A stretch of DNA of 64,000 nt, taken from contig JAGBCY010000028.1 in NCBI GenBank assembly GCA_017937765.1, forward strand, positions 1-64,000. Direction: 5' to 3'. The DNA is from Alistipes sp. Its GTDB lineage: Bacteria; Bacteroidota; Bacteroidia; Bacteroidales; Rikenellaceae. Made by a program: the position numbers and the translations under genes. Numbering within the stretch: the stretch's first letter is position 1; every line of letters starts with the position of its first letter. Below are positions 54,493 to 63,025 of the stretch, one piece after another. The notes under the pieces are model-generated. The model saw nothing but the letters and a program-made list of their open reading frames with translations. It was not told the DNA's origin and searched no databases.

Positions 54493-55064
54493 TGTCGTTT
54501 GTAATCTTTAACCCAATCGTTGGAGAGATTGAGTGTGTTGGTTCGACACGCTCCCGTTATGTGCGCATTTCGGTGCGCAGCGATGGTTCGTTGCTCCTCA
54601 CATACCCCCGATTTTCGTCTGTTGACGATGCAATAGCTTTTGCTGAAAAGCGGGCCGAATGGATACGCACGGCACGTCGAAAGATGGCTGAGCGTGTAGC
54701 GAACTACCCCACCATCTCGCTCAAGGAGCGCGAGGCTCTGCGCCGTGATGCCCACAGTGTAATCCCCACACTCGTTGCAACGCTCGCCCAACGTCACGGC
54801 CTTAGCTACACGTCGCTACGCATCTCGTCGGCACATACGCGCTGGGGATCGTGTAGCACGAAGAACGGCATAAGCATATCGCTTTTTGTAATGCTTCTAC
54901 CCGAGCATCTACGCGAGTTTATCATCCTCCACGAACTCTGCCACACGCGCCATCACAACCACTCCGCGGCATTTCACGCGCTACTTGACACTCTCACTAA
55001 TGGCAAAGAGAAGGCCCTCAACCGAGAGTTGAAGGCCCATAGGATTCCGCGCATAAAGTCATAG
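54492..55064 (+). CDS. YgjP-type zinc metallopeptidase-like protein
   Basis: A 190-residue protein of the YgjP/M48-like (DUF45) family. Zinc motif HELCHTRHHNHSAAFH (HExxH plus a third His), preceded by RWGSCSTKNGISIS, the family hallmark. Cytoplasmic; the substrate is unknown. Its ATG overlaps the rlmB stop (TAATG), so it is coupled. Its 3' end overlaps the convergent ispE by six bases. Confidence 0.9.
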   Translation: MSFVIFNPIVGEIECVGSTRSRYVRISVRSDGSLLLTYPRFSSVDDAIAFAEKRAEWIRTARRKMAERVANYPTISLKEREALRRDAHSVIPTLVATLAQRHGLSYTSLRISSAHTRWGSCSTKNGISISLFVMLLPEHLREFIILHELCHTRHHNHSAAFHALLDTLTNGKEKALNRELKAHRIPRIKS

Positions 55065-55865
55065 TTGCTCGATGTGGATGAAGTCTGCGGTGTCGATCGC
55101 TGGAGACTCGGCAAAGAGTCCAAAGACGGCTGAACCCGAGCCCGACATTGCAGCATAGAGAGCACCGCCACGTAGCAACATATCCTTTATATTCTTAATT
55201 CGCGGATGCGCCTCGAATATGTGCGGCTCAAAATCATTCACAATACACCTCTGCCACTCCTCGATTGGACGACGTAGTACATCTACTAACGACTCCTCGG
55301 GAACGCGCGGCCTAACGCCACGATAGGCCTCCGCCGTCGACACACCCTCATCGGGCTTAACGACCACGAGCCACAAGCCGCGAAGATCGACATCAACGGG
55401 GGTCATAATCTCACCGCGTCCCGTACATAGCTGCGGTCGGTTGTAGACAAAGAACGGCGTATCGCTACCGAGCTCCGCAGCAAGTGATGCCAACGTAGGA
55501 TTATCCAGACCGAGCCCATAGAGTTCGTTGATGGCCATAATGACCGCCGTGGCATCCGACGATCCACCGCCAAGGCCCGCTCCGAACGGCACACGCTTAT
55601 CTAAATGGAGCCTAACACCTCCAACGCTGTAACGCTCCTGCATAAGGCGCGCAGCACGCACAACAATATTTTTATCCGCCTGGCAGTCTACGACGATGCC
55701 GGACGTTGTGAGCGATACAATATTGTCATCGCTTCTATCCACGCGGACAACATCATACAGACCACGCACAGGTAGCATCACAGTCTCGAGTTCGTGATAT
55801 CCATCCTCGCGTTTACGCACAACCCTCAGTCCGAGGTTTATCTTACAATTAGCCCTTAGTTGCAT
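55059..55865 (-). CDS. ispE: 4-diphosphocytidyl-2-C-methyl-D-erythritol kinase
   Basis: A GHMP kinase of the MEP isoprenoid pathway. 268 residues from the ATG at 55865; a GTG one codon earlier is less likely. Opening RANCKINLGLRV with the catalytic lysine (Lys8), ATP loop PFGAGLGGGSSDAT (93-106), and the late MSGSGSAVFGLF are diagnostic. Single gene. Confidence 0.97.
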   Translation of the reverse strand: MQLRANCKINLGLRVVRKREDGYHELETVMLPVRGLYDVVRVDRSDDNIVSLTTSGIVVDCQADKNIVVRAARLMQERYSVGGVRLHLDKRVPFGAGLGGGSSDATAVIMAINELYGLGLDNPTLASLAAELGSDTPFFVYNRPQLCTGRGEIMTPVDVDLRGLWLVVVKPDEGVSTAEAYRGVRPRVPEESLVDVLRRPIEEWQRCIVNDFEPHIFEAHPRIKNIKDMLLRGGALYAAMSGSGSAVFGLFAESPAIDTADFIHIEQL

Positions 55866-55881
55866 CACAAAATCATTTTCA

Positions 55882-55889
55882 CAAAGGTA
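55882..55889 (-). promoter_or_regulatory. -7 element of ispE
   Basis: TACCTTTG on the minus strand, 16 bases before the ATG; the -33 is not evident. Confidence 0.5.
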
Positions 55890-55956
55890 GTAAAAATTCT
55901 CGTATTCGGTATAGTTGTTGGGATAGAGTGGTTACAAACCATAAAATTTTACGACT

Positions 55957-56799
55957 ATGAAACGATTATTTACATTCATCCTCCCGCTCGTAGCACTGGC
56001 TCTGCCAGCAGTGGGCAGCGGTCAGCAGGCATCGAGGAAGCTAAGTGCCGAGTGGCGCGATGGCGACTATATCGTGCGTCGCTACATCGTTACCGACAAC
56101 TCACCACACAAGGCAGAGTATGAGCTACACTACGCCATAAACTCCGCAGCAACGACGCCCGGGTATGAGCACAACGACGAGGAGCTCGCACGGCTCGACC
56201 GTTTCTTCCAGGAGCTTAAGCGCGACACGCTGCGCCACGTATCCGCGATAACAATCACGGGTTACGCCTCACCCGACGGCACCACGCCATTCAACACGGA
56301 GCTTGCGCGTAAGCGTGCCGAGGAGCTGAGCCAGATGCTTACAAAACGTTATGGACTCAAGGGCTATCGAGTAAACATAGCCTCGCACGTCGAGCCGTGG
56401 AGTGCAACTACTGGGGCCATCGAGGATTCGAGGCTCAAGAACCGTAATGACCTTGTTAACATCGTAAATGCCGCGGAGGCGCCGATGGTTGTCGACAACC
56501 GCCTCAAGCACGATGCGGCAGCTTGGCAGTGGATGAAGAGCGACGTGTTGCCCGATATGCGACGTGCTGTTGTGAGCATAACCTATACCGAGGATCAGAT
56601 GATGGATAGCCGCGAGTATAGCCCCGTAAAGCGCGAGGTTGTCGTAGTGGAAGAGGTTGTCGAAAGGGATAAGCACGACAAGGATTCGAAGCACCACCAT
56701 AAGCAGGACAAGCACAGCAAGCGTAAGCATAAGGTTGTCGACGAATGGGAGGGTGTAATCATCGATTACGGAGCATCATCGTCGGACGATGGAAGATAA
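55957..56799 (+). CDS. Exported OmpA-like domain protein with His/Lys-rich tail
   Basis: A 280-residue protein with a signal peptide (about 1-22, ALPAVGSGQ). Residues about 55-150 resemble an OmpA-type peptidoglycan-binding fold: RLDRFFQEL, ITITGYASPDGTTPFNTELARKRAEELS (in parts), the usual order of an OmpA domain. The C-terminal region after about 225 is charged and holds HDKDSKHHHKQDKHSKRKHK, a likely metal- or polyanion-binding tail. No lipobox. Only a weak -7 (TATAGTTG, 55910-55917) is seen upstream. Role unknown beyond probable periplasmic location. Confidence 0.7.
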   Translation: MKRLFTFILPLVALALPAVGSGQQASRKLSAEWRDGDYIVRRYIVTDNSPHKAEYELHYAINSAATTPGYEHNDEELARLDRFFQELKRDTLRHVSAITITGYASPDGTTPFNTELARKRAEELSQMLTKRYGLKGYRVNIASHVEPWSATTGAIEDSRLKNRNDLVNIVNAAEAPMVVDNRLKHDAAAWQWMKSDVLPDMRRAVVSITYTEDQMMDSREYSPVKREVVVVEEVVERDKHDKDSKHHHKQDKHSKRKHKVVDEWEGVIIDYGASSSDDGR

Positions 56800-56813
56800 T
56801 AGTTGACGAAAAA

Positions 56814-56845
56814 TTTGCAAAAAAGAATTGGATTTCGTATCTTTG
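56814..56845 (+). promoter_or_regulatory. Promoter of the 94-residue protein gene
   Basis: TTTG (56814-56817) and TATCTTTG (56838-56845) with a 20-base spacer, 31 bases before the ATG. Confidence 0.8.
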
Positions 56846-56876
56846 CGTAATAGCAAATACTAAACCTATTATAACT

Positions 56877-57161
56877 ATGGCAAATTTAAGAGTTTTAAAG
56901 AAGGAGATCGACTACCGTTTGGAGGAGTTTGTCTTTGATTGCGAGATGGCAGCATTCGTTCAGCCTAACAAGGAGGAGCAGATTGTGGAGCTTATGCAGA
57001 AGAGCGTAGAGTTGCGCAACGTACTCTATTGCAAGGCTAACAACCCCGCTGAGCCTAAGAACCGCTCGCTCGTGAAGAAGCACTACGCTGCTTTGCGTCG
57101 CGATATGGCTGAGAGCTACGCCGCTCTCTTCGCTGATCTGAGCGCAGTTTGCAACAAGTAG
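56877..57161 (+). CDS. Small conserved-looking helical protein, function unknown
   Basis: A 94-residue soluble protein from the ATG at 56877, opening MANLRVLKKEIDYRLEEFVF. It is predicted helical, with no signal peptide and two cysteines. Codon use is strongly biased (AAG, GAG, CGC), and it has a near-consensus promoter and a strong terminator of its own, so it is probably well expressed. I do not recognise a named family; similar small proteins seem to occur in other Bacteroidales. Confidence 0.8.
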   Translation: MANLRVLKKEIDYRLEEFVFDCEMAAFVQPNKEEQIVELMQKSVELRNVLYCKANNPAEPKNRSLVKKHYAALRRDMAESYAALFADLSAVCNK

Positions 57162-57182
57162 TCTCTCTGGCACTTTAAATAG

Positions 57183-57214
57183 TAGGGATCATCCATTCGG
57201 GTGGTCCCTATTTT
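57183..57214 (+). terminator. Terminator of the 94-residue protein gene
   Basis: A 12-bp stem with two wobbles (57183-57194 with 57199-57210), ATTC loop, then TTTT. Confidence 0.85.
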
Positions 57215-57261
57215 GGTCTATGGAGCACGGTATCAACCGAGCTGACGAGGCCATAATGAAA

Positions 57262-57298
57262 ACAAGAAGTGGGTCGCAGGATTTCTCCCACAACCCAC
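57262..57298 (-). terminator. Probable terminator of the FKBP operon
   Basis: On the minus strand GTGGGT (57293-57298 complement) pairs with ACCCAC (57269-57274 complement), with extra inner pairs, followed by TTCTTGTTTTC. An imperfect stem, so moderate confidence. Confidence 0.5.
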
Positions 57299-57325
57299 CA
57301 TAACAAGCGTTCAAATATCTAACGC

Positions 57326-58597
57326 CTACTTCACCACCTCCTTCGCAGGAACGGGACGCACCACAGGGCGACCAGCCTCAGGCTTCTGACCGGGACGTGG
57401 AGCAGGCATAATTGTCACGTTACCCTTGCCGGGAGCGGGAGCAGCAACAGTCTCTTCACCCTCCTCCGCGGGCTCAACGTAGACTACATCCTTAAGCTTC
57501 ACGCGCAATACAACGCCATCGTTAGGACCTACGGCACGGTTACCACGATCGCCATATGCCAACGTCGAGGGCAACCATACGGTGATCTCGCCACCTACGC
57601 TAACCAACGACATAGCCTCTTTCATACCCTTCATCACGGTATTACCCATCGTCACGCGGAGGTTCTCGAGCTTCGAAATCTGAGCGTCGATCTGAGCAAG
57701 ACGCTGAGCACACATAGTCGAGTCGGCAAACATTGGATCGTTCTCGGTCTGCTCGCGCATATACTTCAAGTCAGCAACACGGCGCGATGTAGACTCGACG
57801 GGAGCACCTACGCGTGTATATACCTCGTACTCGTAAGAAATGGTATCCAGATCGCTCTTGGGCTTACGGCCATCACCTGCTACATCAATACGATAGTAAA
57901 AGGTCTCGCCATCAACCTCAGCAGTATTAATGCCATCCTTCTTAGCAATACCTGCAAGCCACTCGGCTGTGCGCTCGGCGTTGTACTCCGTCCAGTCGTT
58001 AGTCACATAAGAGGAGATAGTCTCGCGAACATCATTAAGCGTGATTACCATCACCGAATCAATCTCGTTGTGCGACTCAACAGCCTCAGCATCCTCAAAT
58101 GCCTTGTACATCCAGTAAGTATTCACGGGGAATGCCATACGACGAACGTAGGTAGCGATATCACGACCGAAGCACTCCGACATACCCTCACGAGTGAACT
58201 CCTCGTTATAGAGCTCGGGTAAGGTAAGAGTATCGGGACGATCGGTCTGCACAAAGGCATTCATTCGCTTAGCCATTGCATAGGGACGTGAACGCTCCGA
58301 AGAGAAGCGCGACATCATACGCGAGTTAGCGTTAACAGCATCGTAGTCCACCTCAGTCTTATTGAGCTCCTCTTCAAGAGTCTCCATAATCAGATCGTTA
58401 ATAAGTTCAAAATCGCCATTCTGGAGCTTGAGGCTAAGGCCAACGTTCATACCCACAGCATAAGAGAGTGTGTCGAACTCTGCATTAGGATCGTTGTAGA
58501 TTCTCGACGCATCTGAGTCGAAATACATCTGACGATCGCCACCGCCACACGCTGTGAGCATCACAAGGGCAATCGCCGAAAAAAGGATTTTCTTCAT
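57326..58597 (-). CDS. FKBP-like lipoprotein with proline-rich tail
   Basis: A 423-residue lipoprotein, signal ending LTAC with lipidated Cys17. Residues about 40-120 look like an FKBP N-terminal dimerisation region (LSYAVGMNVGLSL). The segment about 340-385 carries the end of an FKBP fold (GGEITVWLPSTLAYGDRG, DGVVLRVKLKDV). Between them is an insert of about 200 residues. The tail from about 390 is rich in Pro, Ala and Gly. It may be a periplasmic chaperone or isomerase. Paralogous to the next gene upstream; the gap is 25 bases. Confidence 0.8.
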   Translation of the reverse strand: MKKILFSAIALVMLTACGGGDRQMYFDSDASRIYNDPNAEFDTLSYAVGMNVGLSLKLQNGDFELINDLIMETLEEELNKTEVDYDAVNANSRMMSRFSSERSRPYAMAKRMNAFVQTDRPDTLTLPELYNEEFTREGMSECFGRDIATYVRRMAFPVNTYWMYKAFEDAEAVESHNEIDSVMVITLNDVRETISSYVTNDWTEYNAERTAEWLAGIAKKDGINTAEVDGETFYYRIDVAGDGRKPKSDLDTISYEYEVYTRVGAPVESTSRRVADLKYMREQTENDPMFADSTMCAQRLAQIDAQISKLENLRVTMGNTVMKGMKEAMSLVSVGGEITVWLPSTLAYGDRGNRAVGPNDGVVLRVKLKDVVYVEPAEEGEETVAAPAPGKGNVTIMPAPRPGQKPEAGRPVVRPVPAKEVVK

Positions 58598-58622
58598 AAT
58601 ATAAATTAATTGTTAATTGTAA

Positions 58623-59303
58623 TTATCGTCTTTCGATATCTACGAGCCACAACTCGTAGTAGAGCATCGTGTTAGGCGCGATGTTCAACGAGTCGCAGCC
58701 AGCCGACCCATATGCTAAATTCGATGGAAGCCAAGCCTCCATATGTCCACCCTCGCCGATAAGCTTAGCAGCCTCGATAACACCACGAGGCATATCGCCA
58801 ACAGCAAGGCGCAACGTGTCAGCCTCGTAATAAGTGGTATCAATCACACCACCCGCCTGGTCCAAGATACGGTAGCGCATAAGTACCGTATCGCGATTAT
58901 TGCGGATGACGTGCTTCATATCGCCAATGTCGGCAATCTTATAGGTGAGGCCCGATGTTGTTGCCACAAACTTACGATCCTGACGACGCAAATCCTCCAA
59001 GAACTGCTTCTCGAAGTGCTTGACACGCTCGTAGACATCGTAGTTCATATACTTAAGGAACGCAGCACGCGCCTCCTCATCACCGAGTTTCGGCTCTGCG
59101 GCATAGGCATCGCGAAGACCCTCGCACACCATATCTATATTTAATAGTGTGTCGATACCCGCGAGATTATAACCTAAATTCATACCTACGACGTAGGACA
59201 TCGAGTCGGCACTCGTCTGCATCGTAGGCTTCACGACCGCGGTCTTTCTGCCACACGACACAAGCGCGACGAGTAAAAAGATTGCTATTAGCGACTTTCT
59301 CAT
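58623..59303 (-). CDS. FKBP-type peptidyl-prolyl isomerase lipoprotein
   Basis: A 226-residue lipoprotein with lipidated Cys17 (LLVALVSC). FKBP N-terminal region (MSYVVGMNLGYNL) and a C-terminal FKBP fold (about 125-224: LMRYRILDQAGGVID, MPRGVIEAAKLIGEGGHMEAWLPSNLAYG in parts). Some aromatic active-site positions differ from standard FKBPs, so isomerase activity is not certain. It follows the antiporter gene by 31 bases; likely one operon of three. Confidence 0.87.
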   Translation of the reverse strand: MRKSLIAIFLLVALVSCGRKTAVVKPTMQTSADSMSYVVGMNLGYNLAGIDTLLNIDMVCEGLRDAYAAEPKLGDEEARAAFLKYMNYDVYERVKHFEKQFLEDLRRQDRKFVATTSGLTYKIADIGDMKHVIRNNRDTVLMRYRILDQAGGVIDTTYYEADTLRLAVGDMPRGVIEAAKLIGEGGHMEAWLPSNLAYGSAGCDSLNIAPNTMLYYELWLVDIERR

Positions 59304-59334
59304 TTGATAGTTAACTTATTACTCCACCCTTTGA

Positions 59335-60639
59335 TTAGAAGGGGAGGAAGATTAGCTGAACAATGATATATACAGGGAGAAGTATCACCAGCGAGAACTT
59401 CAATATATATCCGAAGAACGACGGCATCTTAACACCTGCCTGCTCGGCGATGGCCTTAACCATAAAGTTGGGGCCGTTGCCGATGTAGGTCATAGCACCA
59501 AAGAGCACCGCACCGAGCGAGATTGCTGTGAGCAGCATCTCGGGAACACCTGCAACATAAGGAATACCCTCAACCATCGGCAGACCCTCGGCAACAGTAT
59601 GGAAGGCGACAGCCGTAGGTGCATTATCGAGGAACGACGACAGCACACCCGTAGAGTAGAAGAACTGCCACGGCTCAGTAAGACCCAACTGCGTTGCGTG
59701 CTGATTGAGATACATCATCGCGGGGGTCATCGTAACGAAGATACCCACAAATAGGATAGCAACCTCCAAGATAGGGGCCCACGAGAAGTTATTTGCCTTA
59801 CGCACCTCCTTACGTGTTGTCACCAACGAAAGGATAATGATGATGGCCAGGACTATATCGCGCAAGAAGGCGATATAGAAAGGAGCTCCCTCCTCGCGCA
59901 TTGCAGGGATATAGCTACGGTTAAGGAAGAGCACGGCCAAGATAATCAAGCCCAAGTAGAAGAAGTTACGCACACCCGATATTCTGATAGGTTCCTGCTC
60001 CGTACGATCGCGCAGCAGGTTCTCAGCGGGCTCCTTGGCGTAGTAATAACGGTCGAGAACAAAGTAGATAGCCAACAACAAGCCACCTGCCAACATCCAC
60101 TCGGGGAACATCGACGAGAACCACTGGAACTCGGCACCACGCAGGTAGAGGAGGAACAATGGGGGATCGCCAAGAGGTGTTAGGATACCACCACAGTTGG
60201 CCACAAGTGCAATAAAGAAGAGTACGGTATGTACCTTATACTGACGCTGCTGGTTGATCTGAAGCAACGGACGGATCAGCAACATAGCAGCTCCCGTGGT
60301 ACCCATAAACGAAGCAAGCACAAAACCAAGACCCAAAATAAGAGAGTTGATAAATGGCGTTGCTGCGATATCACCGCGAATGTGGATACCTCCCGTCACG
60401 ACAAAGAGGGCCAAAAGGAGCATAATAAATGGGATGTAGTCGTAGAGCAGATTGTGTACCACACTATGTCCCATTCCGAAGAACGACAAGATTGCAATCG
60501 TCACCACTGAGATTGCCAGCGTAAAGATGAGTTTATTGCGATTACTCTCCCACCAGTGCTCCGCAGCCAATGGCGCAATAGCGATGGTTAGTAGCATAAT
60601 CACAAAAGGAATCACCATCCAAAGTTCTACCTGATACAT
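59335..60639 (-). CDS. Sodium:proton antiporter-like membrane transporter (CitMHS/ArsB superfamily)
   Basis: A 434-residue inner-membrane protein with about 11-12 helices, starting at the ATG at 60639 (MYQVELWMVIPF); a longer frame to 60765 is not supported. Ion-transporter features: GTTGAAMLLIRPLL, GILTPLGDPPLFL, SSFLDNAPTAVAFHTVA and YIGNGPNFMVKAIAE, the paired re-entrant segments of the ion transporter superfamily. The NAPT and GNGPN motifs are typical of NhaD-like and related Na+/H+ antiporters. Substrate is inferred. Confidence 0.85.
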   Translation of the reverse strand: MYQVELWMVIPFVIMLLTIAIAPLAAEHWWESNRNKLIFTLAISVVTIAILSFFGMGHSVVHNLLYDYIPFIMLLLALFVVTGGIHIRGDIAATPFINSLILGLGFVLASFMGTTGAAMLLIRPLLQINQQRQYKVHTVLFFIALVANCGGILTPLGDPPLFLLYLRGAEFQWFSSMFPEWMLAGGLLLAIYFVLDRYYYAKEPAENLLRDRTEQEPIRISGVRNFFYLGLIILAVLFLNRSYIPAMREEGAPFYIAFLRDIVLAIIIILSLVTTRKEVRKANNFSWAPILEVAILFVGIFVTMTPAMMYLNQHATQLGLTEPWQFFYSTGVLSSFLDNAPTAVAFHTVAEGLPMVEGIPYVAGVPEMLLTAISLGAVLFGAMTYIGNGPNFMVKAIAEQAGVKMPSFFGYILKFSLVILLPVYIIVQLIFLPF

Positions 60640-60671
60640 AATAATTAATTTAGGGGCTAATTTGAGTGCCG

Positions 60672-60679
60672 CAAATGTA
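60672..60679 (-). promoter_or_regulatory. -7 element of the antiporter-FKBP operon
   Basis: TACATTTG on the minus strand, 32 bases before the ATG at 60639; the -33 is not clear. The remainder of the 60680-60848 gap shows nothing recognised. Confidence 0.5.
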
Positions 60680-60848
60680 CTAACTATTTCGTTAAAATAT
60701 GAGGCTCTTGGTAGCGAGATATCGTGATCTAAAATTCCACAAAACAGTTCATAACTTCCACACAAAAGCCCTTACAGCACATCTATAACCCTACTTAGCG
60801 TTTTTATCTTATAATGTTTTACAAATGTTTATTTATTCAAATCCTTGT

Positions 60849-61919
60849 CTACAACACCTCTGGAGCCGCGTGATTCTTCAGTGCCATACTACACATAATG
60901 TAGAGCAGGCGCGCAGCGATCGAGGCATTGGTCTTATCGTTCATATCGGGCACAACCTCCGTAAGGTCGAAACCCACGATGCGACGCCCCGAGTCGACAA
61001 TCTTCTCCATAAGGTACACAACCTCGGGGAAGCGCATACCGCCCGCAACGAGCGAGCCCGTGCGAGGTGCACACTCAGTTGTGAGGCCGTCGATGTCGAG
61101 TGAGATATATACATTCTCGGGCAGCTCGTCAATAATCTCGCGCGTTATCGTTGCCCACTTCTCGCCCTCGAAATGGCGCGACCATATAGACTGACCAGTG
61201 AAGAGTCTTATGCGCTCGTCGCTCGTTGCCCTCTCCCACTCCTCGGGACTAAAGGCGCGGACGCCGACAGCCACAAGACACTCAACACCTGCAACATCCG
61301 TCAGCACGTTGTGCATAACCGAGGCGTGCGAGTACTCGAAGCCCTGATAGCCATCACGAAGATTACACTTCGAGTCGATATGCAGGATGCCGATACGGCC
61401 GTGCTTCTCGGCCACGGCGCGGATATGTCCGTAGGCCGTAGACTGATCGCCACCAACAAGACCAACAATCTTACCCTCATCAAGCCACCTTTTCGACTGG
61501 GCATATATATTGGCATTCATCTGCGCCGAGCCCTCGTTCACACGACGCAGGCGACGCTCATAGACAAGGTGGTCGAAGGCCGTGCTACCTAAATCGTCGT
61601 GCACCTTGATGACACGCTCGGCATCCGAGCGCAGGCGGTGCGATAGGTCCTGAATCGAGTAGTCGATAGGAGCCGTGGCAATACCCTTGCGCCAGCTATA
61701 CGGAGCCATCGGTTCGAAGAAGTCCACACGGCGCGATGCCTCGATGATGGCATCGGGAGCAAAAGAGCTACCCGCGCGCAATGCCAGCGTGGTATCCCAC
61801 GGTGCCGAGATAAGCACCAGGGCAGCATCTTCGGGGTCGAGCGGGATACCGAAATAGTTACCATTATCGGGGATCACCGCATTAGGATCAAACTTCTTTG
61901 TAGCCATAGCCTCTGTCAT
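60849..61919 (-). CDS. Arginase/agmatinase-fold protein lacking metal ligands
   Basis: A 356-residue protein of the ureohydrolase fold (starts at 61907 or a GTG at 61925 are possible). The usual Mn-binding motifs are altered: GGDHS is GGDQS (Gln159), the DAHxD motif reads DSKCN (182-186: Asp182, Lys184, Asn186), while the last motif keeps both aspartates, SLDIDGLT (Asp275, Asp277). Three of six ligands are thus replaced. The fold is otherwise well preserved (APRTGSLVAGGMRFPEV, FDLTEVVPDMN). It may be a non-hydrolytic or regulatory relative, or use a different metal arrangement. Divergent from pdxB. Confidence 0.85.
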   Translation of the reverse strand: MTEAMATKKFDPNAVIPDNGNYFGIPLDPEDAALVLISAPWDTTLALRAGSSFAPDAIIEASRRVDFFEPMAPYSWRKGIATAPIDYSIQDLSHRLRSDAERVIKVHDDLGSTAFDHLVYERRLRRVNEGSAQMNANIYAQSKRWLDEGKIVGLVGGDQSTAYGHIRAVAEKHGRIGILHIDSKCNLRDGYQGFEYSHASVMHNVLTDVAGVECLVAVGVRAFSPEEWERATSDERIRLFTGQSIWSRHFEGEKWATITREIIDELPENVYISLDIDGLTTECAPRTGSLVAGGMRFPEVVYLMEKIVDSGRRIVGFDLTEVVPDMNDKTNASIAARLLYIMCSMALKNHAAPEVL

Positions 61920-61947
61920 TTGCACCTTTATAGGTTAAAATATCGTG

Positions 61948-61984
61948 CAAAATTAGTAAAATTTTAACATTTTTCATACATTTG
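61948..61984. promoter_or_regulatory. Divergent -7 elements for the arginase-like gene and pdxB
   Basis: TAATTTTG on the minus strand (61948-61955) and TACATTTG on the plus strand (61977-61984) are only 21 bases apart, so the two promoters overlap and could interfere or share a regulator. No clear -33 is seen for either. Confidence 0.5.
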
Positions 61985-62020
61985 CTAAAATTTTACTTCG
62001 TAAAAACTCATTTCACACAA

Positions 62021-63016
62021 ATGAAGGTAGTCATTGACAAAGCCATACCCTACGTCAACGGACTCTTGGAGTCCTATGCCGGGGTGGAATACTACGACGG
62101 AAGAGAGATAAATAGCGACGCGGTAAAGGATTGCGATGCCCTGATGATACGCACAAGAACACGCTGCGATCGCACACTTCTTGAGGGATCGCGCGTGAGG
62201 CTTATCACCACAGCCACAATCGGTTGCGACCATATCGACGAGGCATATTGTCGCGAGGCAGGCATAATCGTGTGCAGTGCTCCGGGCTGTAATGCGCGCG
62301 GCGTATTGCAGTGGGTGGCTGCAGCCTTGAAACATATAGCAACTACGGATGGTAAGAGGCCAAACGATTATACGCTTGGTGTCGTAGGTGTGGGTAATGT
62401 TGGCAGGCTTGTTGCCGACTATGCCGCGAGTTGGGGATTTAGAGTGCTAAGGTGCGATCCACCTCGTATGGAGCGCGAGGGCGGAGACTTCGTCGAGCTT
62501 GAGACTATCCTGCGTAACTGCGACATCATCACACTACACACCCCGCTAAACGACACAACGCACCACCTGATTAACCGTGACACCTTAACCAAGATGAGAC
62601 CCGAGGCAACCATTATAAATGCTTCGCGCGGAGGCGTTGTCGACAACAGTGCCGTGGCAGAAAGTGGCCACCGCTACCTCTTCGACGTATGGGAAGAAGA
62701 GCCCAATATATATCCCGAAGTGCTACAACGCGCTACAATCGCAACACCCCACATTGCAGGCTACTCGAAGCAGGGTAAGGCGAATGCCTCGGCGATGTCA
62801 GTAAGAGCCATAGCATCGCTATTTAACTTTCCGCTAACAAGCTGGTATCCAAGCGATACAAAGCCAACCACCCCACAGTCAATCAGCTGGGAGGAGCTAT
62901 GTCGGACAATAGACCGATATTGCGACATTGCGGCCGAGAGCGAGCGACTCAAAGCCTCGCCGTCAGAGTTTGAAGATATGCGCAATAATTACAATTATCG
63001 CGACGAGTACTTTTAA
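62021..63016 (+). CDS. pdxB: 4-phosphoerythronate dehydrogenase
   Basis: A D-2-hydroxyacid dehydrogenase in the DXP-dependent vitamin B6 pathway; its product is the substrate of SerC, encoded at 638. 331 residues from the ATG at 62021, opening MKVVIDKAIPYVNGLLE as in the family. NAD loop GVVGVGNVGRLVADYA, active-site arginine in NASRGGVVD, glutamate in DVWEEEPN and histidine in TPHIAGYS are all present, in contrast to SerA. It converges with the cyclo-ligase gene, nine bases away. Confidence 0.95.
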   Translation: MKVVIDKAIPYVNGLLESYAGVEYYDGREINSDAVKDCDALMIRTRTRCDRTLLEGSRVRLITTATIGCDHIDEAYCREAGIIVCSAPGCNARGVLQWVAAALKHIATTDGKRPNDYTLGVVGVGNVGRLVADYAASWGFRVLRCDPPRMEREGGDFVELETILRNCDIITLHTPLNDTTHHLINRDTLTKMRPEATIINASRGGVVDNSAVAESGHRYLFDVWEEEPNIYPEVLQRATIATPHIAGYSKQGKANASAMSVRAIASLFNFPLTSWYPSDTKPTTPQSISWEELCRTIDRYCDIAAESERLKASPSEFEDMRNNYNYRDEYF

Positions 63017-63025
63017 CACACGTCG

